Assembly: GCA_047615865.1 (NCBI GenBank)
Contig: JBLHIB010000049.1
Location: forward strand, 1-22,738
DNA from: JADFAK01 sp047615865
GTDB taxonomy: Bacteria > Bacteroidota > Bacteroidia > Flavobacteriales_D > Sanyastnellaceae
Reading direction: 5' to 3'
Length of the DNA: 22,738 bases
The notes under the pieces are model-generated. The model searched no databases, was not told the origin of the DNA, and saw only the letters and a program-made list of their open reading frames with translations. The translations under genes were made by a program, and so were the position numbers. Shown in pieces: positions 1 through 8,612 of the stretch; the stretch's first letter is position 1; every line of letters starts with the position of its first letter.

Positions 1-9
1 TAAGGAGGG

Positions 10-17
10 CAAAGATA
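10..17 (-). promoter_or_regulatory. Candidate -7 promoter box pointing left, out of the window
   Basis: Read on the minus strand this is TATCTTTG, an exact match to the Bacteroidota sigma-A -7 consensus TAnnTTTG. It lies just beyond the stop of the giant PKD gene and faces the window's left edge, so it probably serves the next leftward gene, which is not visible. I see no clear TTG at the -33 distance, so this rests on the -7 box alone. Confidence 0.35.
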
Positions 18-40
18 AGTTTCCTAATTCAATTGAAAAA

Positions 41-3000
41 CTATCGGATGAGACTTACTGAACCGTCGAGTTCGAGAAGCTTTGGTTCATGTGCGGGAAG
101 AATGAGTAATCGCCATATATAGACGTCGTTCGAGGCAAAATGATTTCCTGATTTTACATCGCCAACCCATGGAGCATTTGGGTCTGTAGTTTCAAAAATC
201 AGCTCGCCCCAGCGGTTCCAAATTTGGAAAGTGTACTCGCTCATTTCAAATCCCGACCATTGTGGGAAGAATACATCATTCAGACCATCACCATCAGGAG
301 TAAATGCGTTTGGTAAATAAACGAGCATGGAAGGGTCTACAAAAACAGTTTTCTGAATGCTATCCATACAACCGAATTCATTCATCACAGTGAGTGTAAC
401 ATCGAAGTCGCCATACTCTAAGTAGGTATGTTCAGGATCTGTTTCCTCAGATTGGATACCATCGCCAAAATCGTACAACCAACCCTCAGCTCCGAAAGAA
501 GTGTCTTCAAATAGAATAGATGGATCACCTATCGCAGCATTGTTGGCGTCAAAGTCAAAATTGGCTATTGGAGTAGGCCATATTGTAACGAAGTCAGAAA
601 TTACAGTGTCGGCAGTACATCCGTTGAAAGAGGTAAGGACCAGCTCAAGATCGTAGGTTCCAGCTTCCTGTATTTCGTAGTCGACAGTTTCTCCAGTGGT
701 TGAGTTTGGGCCAAAATTCCAGTCCCAAGATATGATTTGATACGGTTCAGGAATGGTCGATAAGTCGGTCAAACTGAGGAATCCTCCAGTACAAAACGAG
801 GTCTCGCCAACGGCAAAATCAGGTATTGGTGGAGGGAATACTTCTATCTGCTGCTCCAAGGTGTCCGAACAGCCGTTTTCAGTCACTACAATCAACTCAG
901 TGGTATAGAAACCATACTCCTCGTAAACATTTTCGCCATTTGCGCCTGTCGCTAAATTTCCATCTCCAAATGACCATTCATATGTGTCAATCTCACCACT
1001 TTCGAGGGTTGTAGTATTGTCAAAAACAATGTCAGTATTGGCACAATCATCTTCAAAATCAAAGTCGGCCACTGGGTTTGGATACACGTTTAAATCCACT
1101 GTGATCGAATCGGCACAGCCTTCTTCAGTTTCTACCAAAAGCTCGATCGAGTATAAGCCCCAATCGTCGATATCTTGTATCCAATTTTGCTGGTCGTATG
1201 TGCCAACAATGTCCATATCCCATGTCCAACTGGAGAGGACTCCATCACCAATGGTGGTTTGGTCTAGCAAACTGAATTCGGTTCCGGCACATGCATCTTC
1301 CACAGAAAATGAGGCAACTGGAGCTTCGAAAATCTCAAATTCTTGTGTCAAAGAATTGATACATCCAGCATCCGATTCTATTTCAAGAGAAAAAGTCAGA
1401 AGTCCAGTAGTCCAGGTATCAAGAGGATCAGGCTGGTAGTCGTTTGAAGTGCCTAGTGGGCCAAAATCCCAGCTGGCTTCTGCGATACTGCCATCGGCTA
1501 TTGTACTCACATTGGTAACTGCAATAGCCTCATTCACACACGGACTTACCAAGTTAAAAACTGGCTCCGGAAGAGGATTTACTTCTTGTGTCTGTGTATC
1601 AAAATTGATACAACCGTTGCCATCGGTGAAAGTATATGTAATGTCGTAATCGCCCCATCCAATGGCTGGATCAAAATCAATGATATTGGCATTGCTGAGG
1701 GTATAAGTTCCTAGCAATGGGCTTCCACCTTCTACTGTTTGAATAGCCCCATCGACGCACAAAGGATCGAAGAGTGCCAGCACAACGAAAGGCAATGCAT
1801 AGATTTCATAATCCGTCGTATCACTGCTGATACATCCGTTGAGATCGGTGTAACTATATGTAATTTCATAAACGGCTGGCACGTCCAAAGGATTGAATTC
1901 AACCGCCGCGTCATCGTTTATAGTGTAGGTGCCCGGATTGTCATCTGGCAAACCTCCATAGAGGTCAAAAACATCCTGCTCGTTGCATATTCCAGCATCC
2001 ATGGCCAATGTGACTAGCGGCAGTTGATTTACTTCTATAGAAAGTACTTCAGTGGCTTCACAATCGGCAAAGTATCCCGTTACTTCAAGGTCTTGGGATA
2101 CAGGCGGACTAAGCCAAAATTCTTCTTCGGTATCCGTATAAACGTAGGTGTCGTCCAACCAGGTGTATGTCGTGGCTCCGTCAAGCGTGAAGAGCAGACT
2201 GTCACCTGTGCATATTTGGGAAAGTAGAGAAGCGTCCATCATGAATTCCTCGACCACGATTGGATTATCACATTCGATTAAAACGGGACAGCCATTGGCA
2301 TCGGACATGATGAGTGAAGGGCAATATGTTCCCGGAGTGTCGTAGATATGAATAGTGCTGGTATTCCCATCGGGATCGCCAAAACCATCACCAAATTCCC
2401 AGAAATAGTCAAAACTTAGGTCGGCCGAATTGAAGGCTTCCAATTCAACTGTAAAAGGAGCACATGTGACGGCATCCAATATCTGTGTGAACGGCCCGAT
2501 GACATTTCCATATTCGAAAATATCTTCGACCAAGACGGTATCGGTGCAGCCAAACTCGTTGCAAACAACCAATTCTAAATCAAATACTCCAATTGGATAA
2601 GTATGAAACACATTGAGTCCTTCTCCGAATTGTCCATCACCAAAACTCCACTCAGAACACGCTATGTTCCCTGCGGTGGTGTTAGCAAATTGCACTCCGA
2701 ATAGACAGTTGTTTATTGTTGGATCGAAGGTAAAATCCGTGACTGGATTGATAATATTGACTAGGTCAAATTGACAAACCGTAGTTTGACATCCTGAACT
2801 GTTCTGCGCAGTCAAACAAATGTCATAGGCTCCATTTTCATAGTAGACGTGATAAGCATCATCATCGGTACTAAAGTTGTCTGCTCCCGAAGCCGGATCA
2901 CCAAAGTCCCATACGCTAGATGAAACATCTCCTAAAGTTGCATTGATGACTTGGATGCTATCCCCTTGGCAAGAAGGATCCTGAAGCACACTGAATTGCG

Positions 3001-5698
3001 GGGTTACAGGGAAGACGATTTCCAAAGTTTGGGAAACAGAAGATCCACAACCAATGCCATTGAATGCGTCAAGTGTAACCACAAAAGTTGTGTCGTAGTC
3101 GTAAGGTAAATCCCAGGTAAATGAGGCGATCAAATCTGAGCTTGTCGTTCCATCACTCATGGTCCATGTCCAAGTGTCTAGATCATTTCCTGTTGGTTCA
3201 AAAACAACAGTAAAAGGACCACATGCTTCGGTAACCGTGTAGTTAAAATCTGCAAAATCTGGACTGCTGTTCACCTCAATTGCGTCGACATAAGTCGTAC
3301 TTCCTTCGCAACCATTGGAGTCGATCGTTGTTACTTGAATATCGTAATTACCTAAGTCGTTGTATTGAATGGTAGGCCAGAAATTGGCATTCGCTAAATA
3401 TGTCGAATCGGTAACGGTAAGTCCGTCGTCAATGGTCACATCCCAGAAGTTTCCAAGAGAGTTGAAATCGGCGATCATTGTGGTCCCGTTTCCAAAGTCC
3501 ACTTCCCAATAAATATTATTGGCTTCCGGTGCAAAATCTACATCCAGAGGCGGACATCCAATATTTGGCGAGTAAGTCAATCCAGGGTTCGGATCTGTTG
3601 CGGTTATCGTTGTATTGTATACATCAGGACAACCCACGTCATTATTTATAGCAGTAAGAATAACGTTGTACGTGCCTGGGTCAGTATAGGTGTAGGTAGG
3701 GGTAAGGTCGCCATAAACTAGGTCGCTTCCATCGCCAAAATCCCAAATCAATGAATCGGCTTCAATAGAATCATCTTGGAAGAAGACAGTGAGTCCATCA
3801 CCACATAATGTTGACGTTGTAAATAAAGCTACTGGAGGGGTGATGTAGATGTATTGGAAATATGTCTCGAAGCTACTGCACCCTTCGTTGAACACGGAAA
3901 TGGTCACATCGTAGTATCCTGTATCCTGATATTCGTGCATGATACAGAATTCTTCAGACGATAGATTCTGCCATCCCGTCTCATCGCCAAAGTTCCAAGA
4001 ATATGTCACGCCTGGCTGCTCGTCTACACAAAATTCAAGCGGGTTTCCAGCGCAACTTTCATTAGCAGAAACATTAACTTCTGTTGAAACTTCAGTCTCA
4101 ACATCAATAGTTTGAGTACTTGTGAAAGTCGCTTCGCAACCTCCCTCGGTTATTATCTCAAGGGTAATTTCAAACTCACCCAATTCATTGTAGATAAAAT
4201 CTGGAATCTGACCTGTTACGTCAATGACATCGTCATCGTCAAAATCCCAATTCCAATCGGTGATACTGTCGAATGTAATCACATCCAGATCGAAGATATC
4301 TACGACTACCCCAGTACAAATTACGGTTGGATTACTGAAGAATATTTCAGGCTCAAGGACACTTATGTAGTCCTCCATAAGCAGACTTTCCTGGCAGCCG
4401 ACGTCAGTAGTAACGATTAGTTCAACATCAAATAAACCATAATCTAAGAAGCTATAAGCGAAGGCAGGATCGGTTGAAATTTCAACTCCTTCAATCAACC
4501 ATTGATAGGTTAAGTTGCCCGGTCCTGTGGTTAAACTATTGAAGTTTACATCAAAAGGAGCCACACATGAGATTGTTGTGTCTGCTTCAAATGCCATTAA
4601 AAGATCTTCTAAAACTTCGATTTCTACTGTTCCCGTATTGGAGTGAGTGCAGGTTGGTGAATATGTCACTGTGAGCGAGGGGTAATAAAACCCCGGGGTG
4701 TCATAGATGAAAGTTGGATATTCCGAAGTAGCATCTTGTTCTCCATCATCATTAAAATCCCAAGACCATGACACGGGATTGGGAGTAGTTGTATCTGCAA
4801 ATGACACAGATGATCCAGCACAGATGGTAGTTGGAGAAACAGTAACATAGCCTGCATTGGCTACATCAAAGATTTCAATCTCTACACAATCTTCGGTGGC
4901 ACAGCCAATTTCGTCGATTGCCGTTACGCACACCTCGTAGATTCCTAAATCGTCAAATGTGTTGGTTGCGGTTCCTGGGTTAATCGTTGTCAGTGTATTT
5001 CCATCACCAAAATCATATACATATGTGAGCGCTGAGGATCCGGCCGCCACATTGTTGAAATCAAAATCCACGGGTGGATTGCAATCCAGATCAATTGGAG
5101 CTTCAATGTCTATCGTTGGGAAATCATCTACTACATTGATCAAACCAGAAAAACTGATATCACTGTAGCAACCAAATTCATCTTCAACTGAAAATACTGG
5201 CGTGTAAGTTCCGGGATCGTTGTAACAAAATGACGGATTGGTTTCACTAGAAATAGTTCCATCTCCAAAATCCCAAGCCCATTCAATGATAGCTCCATCA
5301 CTTACCGTTGTCAAATCTTCAAAATTGACACATAAAGGAAAACACCCCAAAGTTACATCGGTAGTGAAGTCGGCAACTGGAGCTTGGTGAACAACAATGT
5401 AGTCGTCGACACTCAAAGTTTCGTTGCCGTTAATGGTCAAACTAACGTCGTATGATCCTGCTTCTGAAAAAATATCAACATAGAAAGGAGTAGCTGAATT
5501 TACTACGCTTCCGTCGGGATATGTGATGGACCAGGCATAGCTGAAAATAGTGCCTGCGGGTGGGGAGGAAACGGATATAGTAACCCCTAGAGGCGTGCAG
5601 CCTTCCGTCTGATTTGCATCAAACGTAAGCTGGCCATTCATCCCAAAAAAAGAGAAAAATGCCACTAGGAATATTAATAATTTCGTGCCCACTCGCAT
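41..5698 (-). CDS. Giant PKD-repeat surface protein with T9SS type B (gliding-motility-associated) C-terminal domain
   Basis: This 1885-residue protein starts with a clear signal peptide (basic MRVGTK, hydrophobic core, likely cut after NGQ). Most of it is a chain of about 18 PKD-like Ig-fold repeats, recognisable by recurring WDFGDG-type cores (WAWDFGDG near residue 140, WLYDFGDG near 1735) followed by a Y..PG.Y.V.L strand. Many repeats open with a C.P..V.F segment. Residues about 1155-1375 lack the PKD core and look like different Ig-like modules with repeated TYT and Y.ITY.YTD..GC strings. The end (about 1795-1885) has NAFTPDGDGLND and IWNRWGELIF, the hallmark of the CHU_C/T9SS type B sorting domain, so export by T9SS and retention on the surface is expected. 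Proteins of this architecture (SprB-like adhesins) act in adhesion or gliding; the ligand here is unknown. It is very acidic. The gene is monocistronic as far as visible, with a long leader upstream. Confidence 0.93.
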   Translation of the reverse strand: MRVGTKLLIFLVAFFSFFGMNGQLTFDANQTEGCTPLGVTISVSSPPAGTIFSYAWSITYPDGSVVNSATPFYVDIFSEAGSYDVSLTINGNETLSVDDYIVVHQAPVADFTTDVTLGCFPLCVNFEDLTTVSDGAIIEWAWDFGDGTISSETNPSFCYNDPGTYTPVFSVEDEFGCYSDISFSGLINVVDDFPTIDIEAPIDLDCNPPVDFDFNNVAAGSSALTYVYDFGDGNTLTTINPGTATNTFDDLGIYEVCVTAIDEIGCATEDCVEIEIFDVANAGYVTVSPTTICAGSSVSFADTTTPNPVSWSWDFNDDGEQDATSEYPTFIYDTPGFYYPSLTVTYSPTCTHSNTGTVEIEVLEDLLMAFEADTTISCVAPFDVNFNSLTTGPGNLTYQWLIEGVEISTDPAFAYSFLDYGLFDVELIVTTDVGCQESLLMEDYISVLEPEIFFSNPTVICTGVVVDIFDLDVITFDSITDWNWDFDDDDVIDVTGQIPDFIYNELGEFEITLEIITEGGCEATFTSTQTIDVETEVSTEVNVSANESCAGNPLEFCVDEQPGVTYSWNFGDETGWQNLSSEEFCIMHEYQDTGYYDVTISVFNEGCSSFETYFQYIYITPPVALFTTSTLCGDGLTVFFQDDSIEADSLIWDFGDGSDLVYGDLTPTYTYTDPGTYNVILTAINNDVGCPDVYNTTITATDPNPGLTYSPNIGCPPLDVDFAPEANNIYWEVDFGNGTTMIADFNSLGNFWDVTIDDGLTVTDSTYLANANFWPTIQYNDLGNYDIQVTTIDSNGCEGSTTYVDAIEVNSSPDFADFNYTVTEACGPFTVVFEPTGNDLDTWTWTMSDGTTSSDLIASFTWDLPYDYDTTFVVTLDAFNGIGCGSSVSQTLEIVFPVTPQFSVLQDPSCQGDSIQVINATLGDVSSSVWDFGDPASGADNFSTDDDAYHVYYENGAYDICLTAQNSSGCQTTVCQFDLVNIINPVTDFTFDPTINNCLFGVQFANTTAGNIACSEWSFGDGQFGEGLNVFHTYPIGVFDLELVVCNEFGCTDTVLVEDIFEYGNVIGPFTQILDAVTCAPFTVELEAFNSADLSFDYFWEFGDGFGDPDGNTSTIHIYDTPGTYCPSLIMSDANGCPVLIECDNPIVVEEFMMDASLLSQICTGDSLLFTLDGATTYTWLDDTYVYTDTEEEFWLSPPVSQDLEVTGYFADCEATEVLSIEVNQLPLVTLAMDAGICNEQDVFDLYGGLPDDNPGTYTINDDAAVEFNPLDVPAVYEITYSYTDLNGCISSDTTDYEIYALPFVVLALFDPLCVDGAIQTVEGGSPLLGTYTLSNANIIDFDPAIGWGDYDITYTFTDGNGCINFDTQTQEVNPLPEPVFNLVSPCVNEAIAVTNVSTIADGSIAEASWDFGPLGTSNDYQPDPLDTWTTGLLTFSLEIESDAGCINSLTQEFEIFEAPVASFSVEDACAGTEFSLLDQTTIGDGVLSSWTWDMDIVGTYDQQNWIQDIDDWGLYSIELLVETEEGCADSITVDLNVYPNPVADFDFEDDCANTDIVFDNTTTLESGEIDTYEWSFGDGNLATGANGENVYEEYGFYTTELIVVTENGCSDTLEQQIEVFPPPIPDFAVGETSFCTGGFLSLTDLSTIPEPYQIISWDWNFGPNSTTGETVDYEIQEAGTYDLELVLTSFNGCTADTVISDFVTIWPTPIANFDFDANNAAIGDPSILFEDTSFGAEGWLYDFGDGIQSEETDPEHTYLEYGDFDVTLTVMNEFGCMDSIQKTVFVDPSMLVYLPNAFTPDGDGLNDVFFPQWSGFEMSEYTFQIWNRWGELIFETTDPNAPWVGDVKSGNHFASNDVYIWRLLILPAHEPKLLELDGSVSLIR

Positions 5699-5964
5699 AG
5701 GATTAGTTGTAAAGCTCTAAGGGTGGCTTACTCAAAAACCAAGTAGACTGTACCCTATAAACACGTGCAGAAGTCAAATGGTTGCTTCATTCGTGCGTTT
5801 ATTTCATCTTACCATTAGTTTCTACGTTATGACGGAGACAGGGTTCTAACGTCACATGTCAGATTTTTCCGAAAGAATTTTGTTCACTTTCAAAATGATA
5901 AGCCTAAAGACAAATGCCAATTCTCAGTTGAACTAGTCTTTCCTCCAAATTATAAATTAGCGTG

Positions 5965-5972
5965 CAAAAATA
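5965..5972 (-). promoter_or_regulatory. Candidate -7 promoter box for the giant PKD gene
   Basis: On the minus strand this reads TATTTTTG, matching TAnnTTTG. It is the best-placed box upstream of the start at 5698 and would give a leader of roughly 260 nt. No TTG is visible at the expected -33 position, so it is a partial match. Assignment to this gene is inference from orientation. Confidence 0.35.
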
Positions 5973-6182
5973 CAATGAATTTAATATGCGCGCAGAGTAA
6001 TTTAGTGTTTTTCTTGGAATTATGAATGGTGTGTTGGGCTAATTTGGGAGGTGTAGCAATGTTCATAGCAGAAAAGACAAGGTAAAGCTGCTATATAAAA
6101 GATAATCACTCCTCACTTTTCAGGTGTGCTTTTGCTGCTCGCTTTTTGTGCTTGGCTTGAGTTTTAAAAGGGGTAGTCGGCG

Positions 6183-6190
6183 CAAAGGTA
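6183..6190 (-). promoter_or_regulatory. Orphan -7 promoter box inside the intergenic region
   Basis: The minus strand reads TACCTTTG followed by CGCC, an exact TAnnTTTG match. It lies about 485 bp upstream of the PKD start with no gene directly behind it, so it may drive a small RNA or a very long leader. No -33 TTG was found at the right spacing. Confidence 0.3.
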
Positions 6191-6368
6191 CGTTGCAGTT
6201 AAAAACCTTCATGAATTCTGACTTGCCCCGGCAAATTAGTAAAAGGCTGAATCGCTCGAAGACTGTCGCTGATCGATTCCACTTTTTTACTTCTTACCCA
6301 TAATATGCTATTTTTATGAGCTTAAACTCAAGCTCTGGGGCACAGTTACTTTGGCTGCGCTAGTTTGA

Positions 6369-6419
6369 GTGCAACAAAACCTAAACTGCATTAAAACGCA
6401 GTTTAGCCAAACGTTAGGC
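6369..6419 (+). repeat. attC-like recombination site, upstream copy
   Basis: This 51 bp element ends in GTTAGGC (6413-6419), a perfect match to the integron R' box GTTRRRY, and begins with GTGCAAC (6369-6375), one mismatch from the R'' box RYYYAAC. Between them CTAAACTGC (6381-6389) and GCAGTTTAG (6398-6406) form a perfect 9 bp stem with an 8-base loop. It resembles, base for base over most of its length, the element at 7402-7453 on the other side of the PCMD-like gene. The ATG at 6438 begins 19 bases after it, the usual spacing in gene cassettes. The attC reading is inference; no integrase is in the window. Confidence 0.5.
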
Positions 6420-6437
6420 AAAAATTGATTTTAAAAC

Positions 6438-7394
6438 ATGAAAAAGAACCACATCTTAATTTTCCCTATCATTTTATGTTTGCTTGATATTGTCCCTGGA
6501 CAAACCACATTACCCAATGGAGGATTTGAGACCTGGCAAAATGTAGGATCGAACACTGAAGAACCAACAAATTGGAATGGCAATAAAACAGGAGGAGGTT
6601 TAGCAAGCCTTGGTCCACAGACCTGTTTTCGAGAATCCTCTGGAGTGCATTCTGGTGCTTATTGTCTGAAACTGGAAAATGGTGCCATTTTGGGAACATC
6701 TGTCAATGCGACTGTAACAACCGGAAAAATAGAAGTGCCTAGCATCAATGCATCAGATGGATATATACATACCGTTACCTCTGATTCTGATTTCAATTAT
6801 ACATTTACAGGCAGACCAGACAGTCTTGTCGGGTGGTTTAAATTCAATCAGGGCGGAACAGATATTGGCAGAATACAAGCAATTCTTCACGGTAGTTTTG
6901 ATGTTGAGGTTCCAGACCAAGGAAGTTCTGCATCCTTTATAGTTGGAGAGGCATCCTATGACTTGCCAAATGGGAATAACAGCAACTGGACACGTTTTTC
7001 AGTGCCTTTCACTTACAACAATGAAACAATACCAAGTTACGTATTGTTGATAGCAATGGCCAGCACAAGTATTGGTGATGCGAATTCAAATTCAATACTA
7101 TGGGTTGACGATTTGTCTGTGGTCTATTCTGGTGTTGGGGTGGTTGAAAATGATTTTGGAGATAAACTCCAGATCTATCCTAACCCAACGAAGGGTAAAT
7201 TTTCAATTGATTTGGGAGCAGATTATAAATCTGTAACAGCTAGCTTAACAGGATTAAATGGAAAACTAATCCAGTCAAAACAATACAGAGAGAGTCAACT
7301 ATTAAACATGACACTAGACGAACCCGCTGGTATTTACTTTTTGACAATTGTATCAGAAAACAAGAAAGCGGTAATTCGACTATTGAAGGAATAA
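6438..7394 (+). CDS. PCMD-like secreted protein with T9SS type A sorting domain
   Basis: The 318-residue product has a signal peptide (MKKNH, hydrophobic core, PGQ). Residues about 22-225 contain a LPNGGFETWQ opening, PTNWNG, a GRPDSLVGWFKF strand and a late WVDDLSVVY strand, the pattern of PCMD (putative carbohydrate metabolism, PF13201) jelly-roll-like domains in Bacteroidota surface proteins. Residues about 240-318 are a type A T9SS tail beginning LQIYPNPTKGKF and ending in an AGIYFL strand, so the protein is expected to be exported and possibly anchored. Binding or acting on glycans is what is guessed for the family; the ligand is unknown. The gene is visibly richer in A and T than lysS downstream and is framed on both sides by attC-like repeats, with the stop only 7 bases before the second. 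This suggests acquisition as a cassette. Confidence 0.75.
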   Translation: MKKNHILIFPIILCLLDIVPGQTTLPNGGFETWQNVGSNTEEPTNWNGNKTGGGLASLGPQTCFRESSGVHSGAYCLKLENGAILGTSVNATVTTGKIEVPSINASDGYIHTVTSDSDFNYTFTGRPDSLVGWFKFNQGGTDIGRIQAILHGSFDVEVPDQGSSASFIVGEASYDLPNGNNSNWTRFSVPFTYNNETIPSYVLLIAMASTSIGDANSNSILWVDDLSVVYSGVGVVENDFGDKLQIYPNPTKGKFSIDLGADYKSVTASLTGLNGKLIQSKQYRESQLLNMTLDEPAGIYFLTIVSENKKAVIRLLKE

Positions 7395-7401
7395 AAGGAT
7401 T

Positions 7402-7453
7402 GGCCGACAAAACCTATTCTGTTTTGAAACGTAGTTTAGCCCAGACGTTACAT
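7402..7453 (+). repeat. attC-like recombination site, downstream copy
   Basis: This 52 bp element aligns with 6369-6419, sharing ACAAAACCT near its start, AGTTTAGCC near its end and the terminal ACGTTA. Its R'-like box is GTTACAT (7447-7453; one mismatch to GTTRRRY) and its R''-like box is GGCCGAC, which lacks the usual AAC. The internal stem is much weaker than in the upstream copy, so it may be a decayed site. It starts 7 bases after the stop of the PCMD-like gene, where the attC of a gene cassette belongs. Confidence 0.42.
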
Positions 7454-7485
7454 ATCTCTTAGAATTTTGAACTGCAATACCACAC

Positions 7486-8541
7486 ATGGAATCATCTGAC
7501 CTAAAAAAAATCATTCAAGGCATTCCCAAAGCAGAACTTCACTTGCACATCGAAGGGAGTTTTGAACCTGAGCTCCTTTTTGAAATAGCCAATAGAAATA
7601 ATATAAGCTTGGCGTATGACTCTATCGAATCATTGAAGAAGGCTTACCAATTTAATAACCTTCAAGAATTTTTAGACATCTACTATGCAGGAGCTCAAGT
7701 ACTTATTCATGAACGAGATTTTTATGATTTAACCTGGGCTTACCTATGCAAAGTGCACAGCCAAAATGTTGTCCATGTTGAAGTATTTTTCGATCCACAA
7801 ACTCATACTGACAGGGGTATTGGATTTGATGTTGTAATCAATGGTATCTATAAAGCCCTTGAAAAAGCCAAACAAGAATTAAACATTTCCTATAAACTCA
7901 TTATGTCGTATTTGCGGCATTTAAGTGAAGAAGAGGCATTCAAAACACTAGAATCGTCTCTTCCTTTCAAGCATTGGATTGACGGCGTCGGGTTAGACTC
8001 TTCTGAAATGGGCAATCCTCCTAGTAAGTTTATCAAGGTGTTTGAAGCTTCTGCAAAACACGGTTACAAGCTAGTCGCTCATGCAGGAGAAGAGGGGCCT
8101 GTAGATTATATTTGGGAAGCACTAGACCTTCTGAAAGTTGTAAGAATTGACCATGGAAATCAGTGTTTAGATGACGAAATTTTGGTTCAAAAATTAATTG
8201 AGCAAAACATACCTTTAACCCTATGTCCGCTCAGTAACGTATCTCTCAAGGTTATTCAAAAAATGGAAGAGCATCCTATTGTGAAAATGCTCGACAAAGG
8301 ACTTTTAGCAACCATTCACTCCGATGATCCAGCTTATTTTGGAGGCTATATGAATGAGAATTTTTATGAAACAGCCAAAGCCCTGAACTTGAATAAAGAT
8401 CAGTTGATGCAATTAGCCATCAATGCGTTTGATGCAAGTTGGTTGAGTCCTGAAGTCAAAGCAAAACACATTTCCCAAGTCAAAAACTATTTCAATTCTG
8501 CGCTTATGTTTGCGGTTCAAGGAAGTGCGCCTGCCAAATAA
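7486..8541 (+). CDS. Adenosine/adenine deaminase family enzyme, probably adenine deaminase
   Basis: This 351-residue cytosolic enzyme belongs to the metal-dependent adenosine deaminase family, which hydrolyses the 6-amino group of a purine and releases ammonia in purine salvage. Visible motifs in order: ELHLHIEGS (zinc ligands H19 and H21), VAHAGEEGP, RIDHG, CPLSN and HSDDPAYFGGY. The strings HAGEEGP..YIWEALDLL, RIDHG and CPLSN fit the adenine deaminase branch (fungal Aah1-like, bacterial ADE type; adenine to hypoxanthine) better than classical adenosine deaminase, which has RIGHG and CPTSN. Length is typical. The ATG at 7486 lies 33 bases after the attC-like repeat; no attC-like element follows the gene, so it is probably a resident gene. 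Substrate choice is inference from motif comparison. Confidence 0.9.
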   Translation: MESSDLKKIIQGIPKAELHLHIEGSFEPELLFEIANRNNISLAYDSIESLKKAYQFNNLQEFLDIYYAGAQVLIHERDFYDLTWAYLCKVHSQNVVHVEVFFDPQTHTDRGIGFDVVINGIYKALEKAKQELNISYKLIMSYLRHLSEEEAFKTLESSLPFKHWIDGVGLDSSEMGNPPSKFIKVFEASAKHGYKLVAHAGEEGPVDYIWEALDLLKVVRIDHGNQCLDDEILVQKLIEQNIPLTLCPLSNVSLKVIQKMEEHPIVKMLDKGLLATIHSDDPAYFGGYMNENFYETAKALNLNKDQLMQLAINAFDASWLSPEVKAKHISQVKNYFNSALMFAVQGSAPAK

Positions 8542-8572
8542 CCAAAGAACACGTCTTTCCACGTCCAAATTG

Positions 8573-8580
8573 TATCTTCG
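8573..8580 (+). promoter_or_regulatory. Candidate -7 promoter box for lysS
   Basis: TATCTTCG, a common variant of TAnnTTTG, lies 32 bases before the preferred lysS ATG at 8613. The -33 region has no clean TTG. The location between the deaminase stop and lysS suggests lysS has its own promoter. Confidence 0.4.
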
Positions 8581-8612
8581 CTGCCTCAAACAAATTGAAA
8601 GATAATTTTATC

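Larger units (their letters stand above)
5699..6368. other. Long divergent intergenic region without a supported gene
   Basis: About 670 bp between the leftward PKD gene and the first attC-like repeat hold no reading frame with convincing protein character. Seen here are a 6 bp inverted repeat (ACGTTA at 5824-5829, TAACGT at 5847-5852) inside the presumed PKD leader, a 7 bp inverted repeat (ATAGCAG at 6065-6071, CTGCTAT at 6088-6094), and two minus-strand -7 boxes listed separately. The stretch could hold a small RNA or the remains of older genes; nothing in it identifies one. Confidence 0.5.

Noticed and set aside
5824..5852. ACGTTA...TAACGT inverted repeat considered as an attC or attI site
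   Set aside because: Only 6 bp pair, the outer boxes break the GTTRRRY/RYYYAAC pattern, and it shares no sequence with the elements at 6369 and 7402.
6033..6039. GTTGGGC, a perfect R'-type box, considered as a further attC site
   Set aside because: No matching RYYYAAC box or inner stem could be found upstream, and it does not resemble the two flanking repeats.
6106..6199. Lysine/alanine-rich minus-strand frame (KTQAKHKKRAAKAHLK) behind the orphan -7 box, resembling the tail of a small basic ribosomal protein
   Set aside because: It has no usable start codon (a TAA closes the frame just upstream), and the promoter box lies inside the frame, so it is more likely chance or an old remnant.
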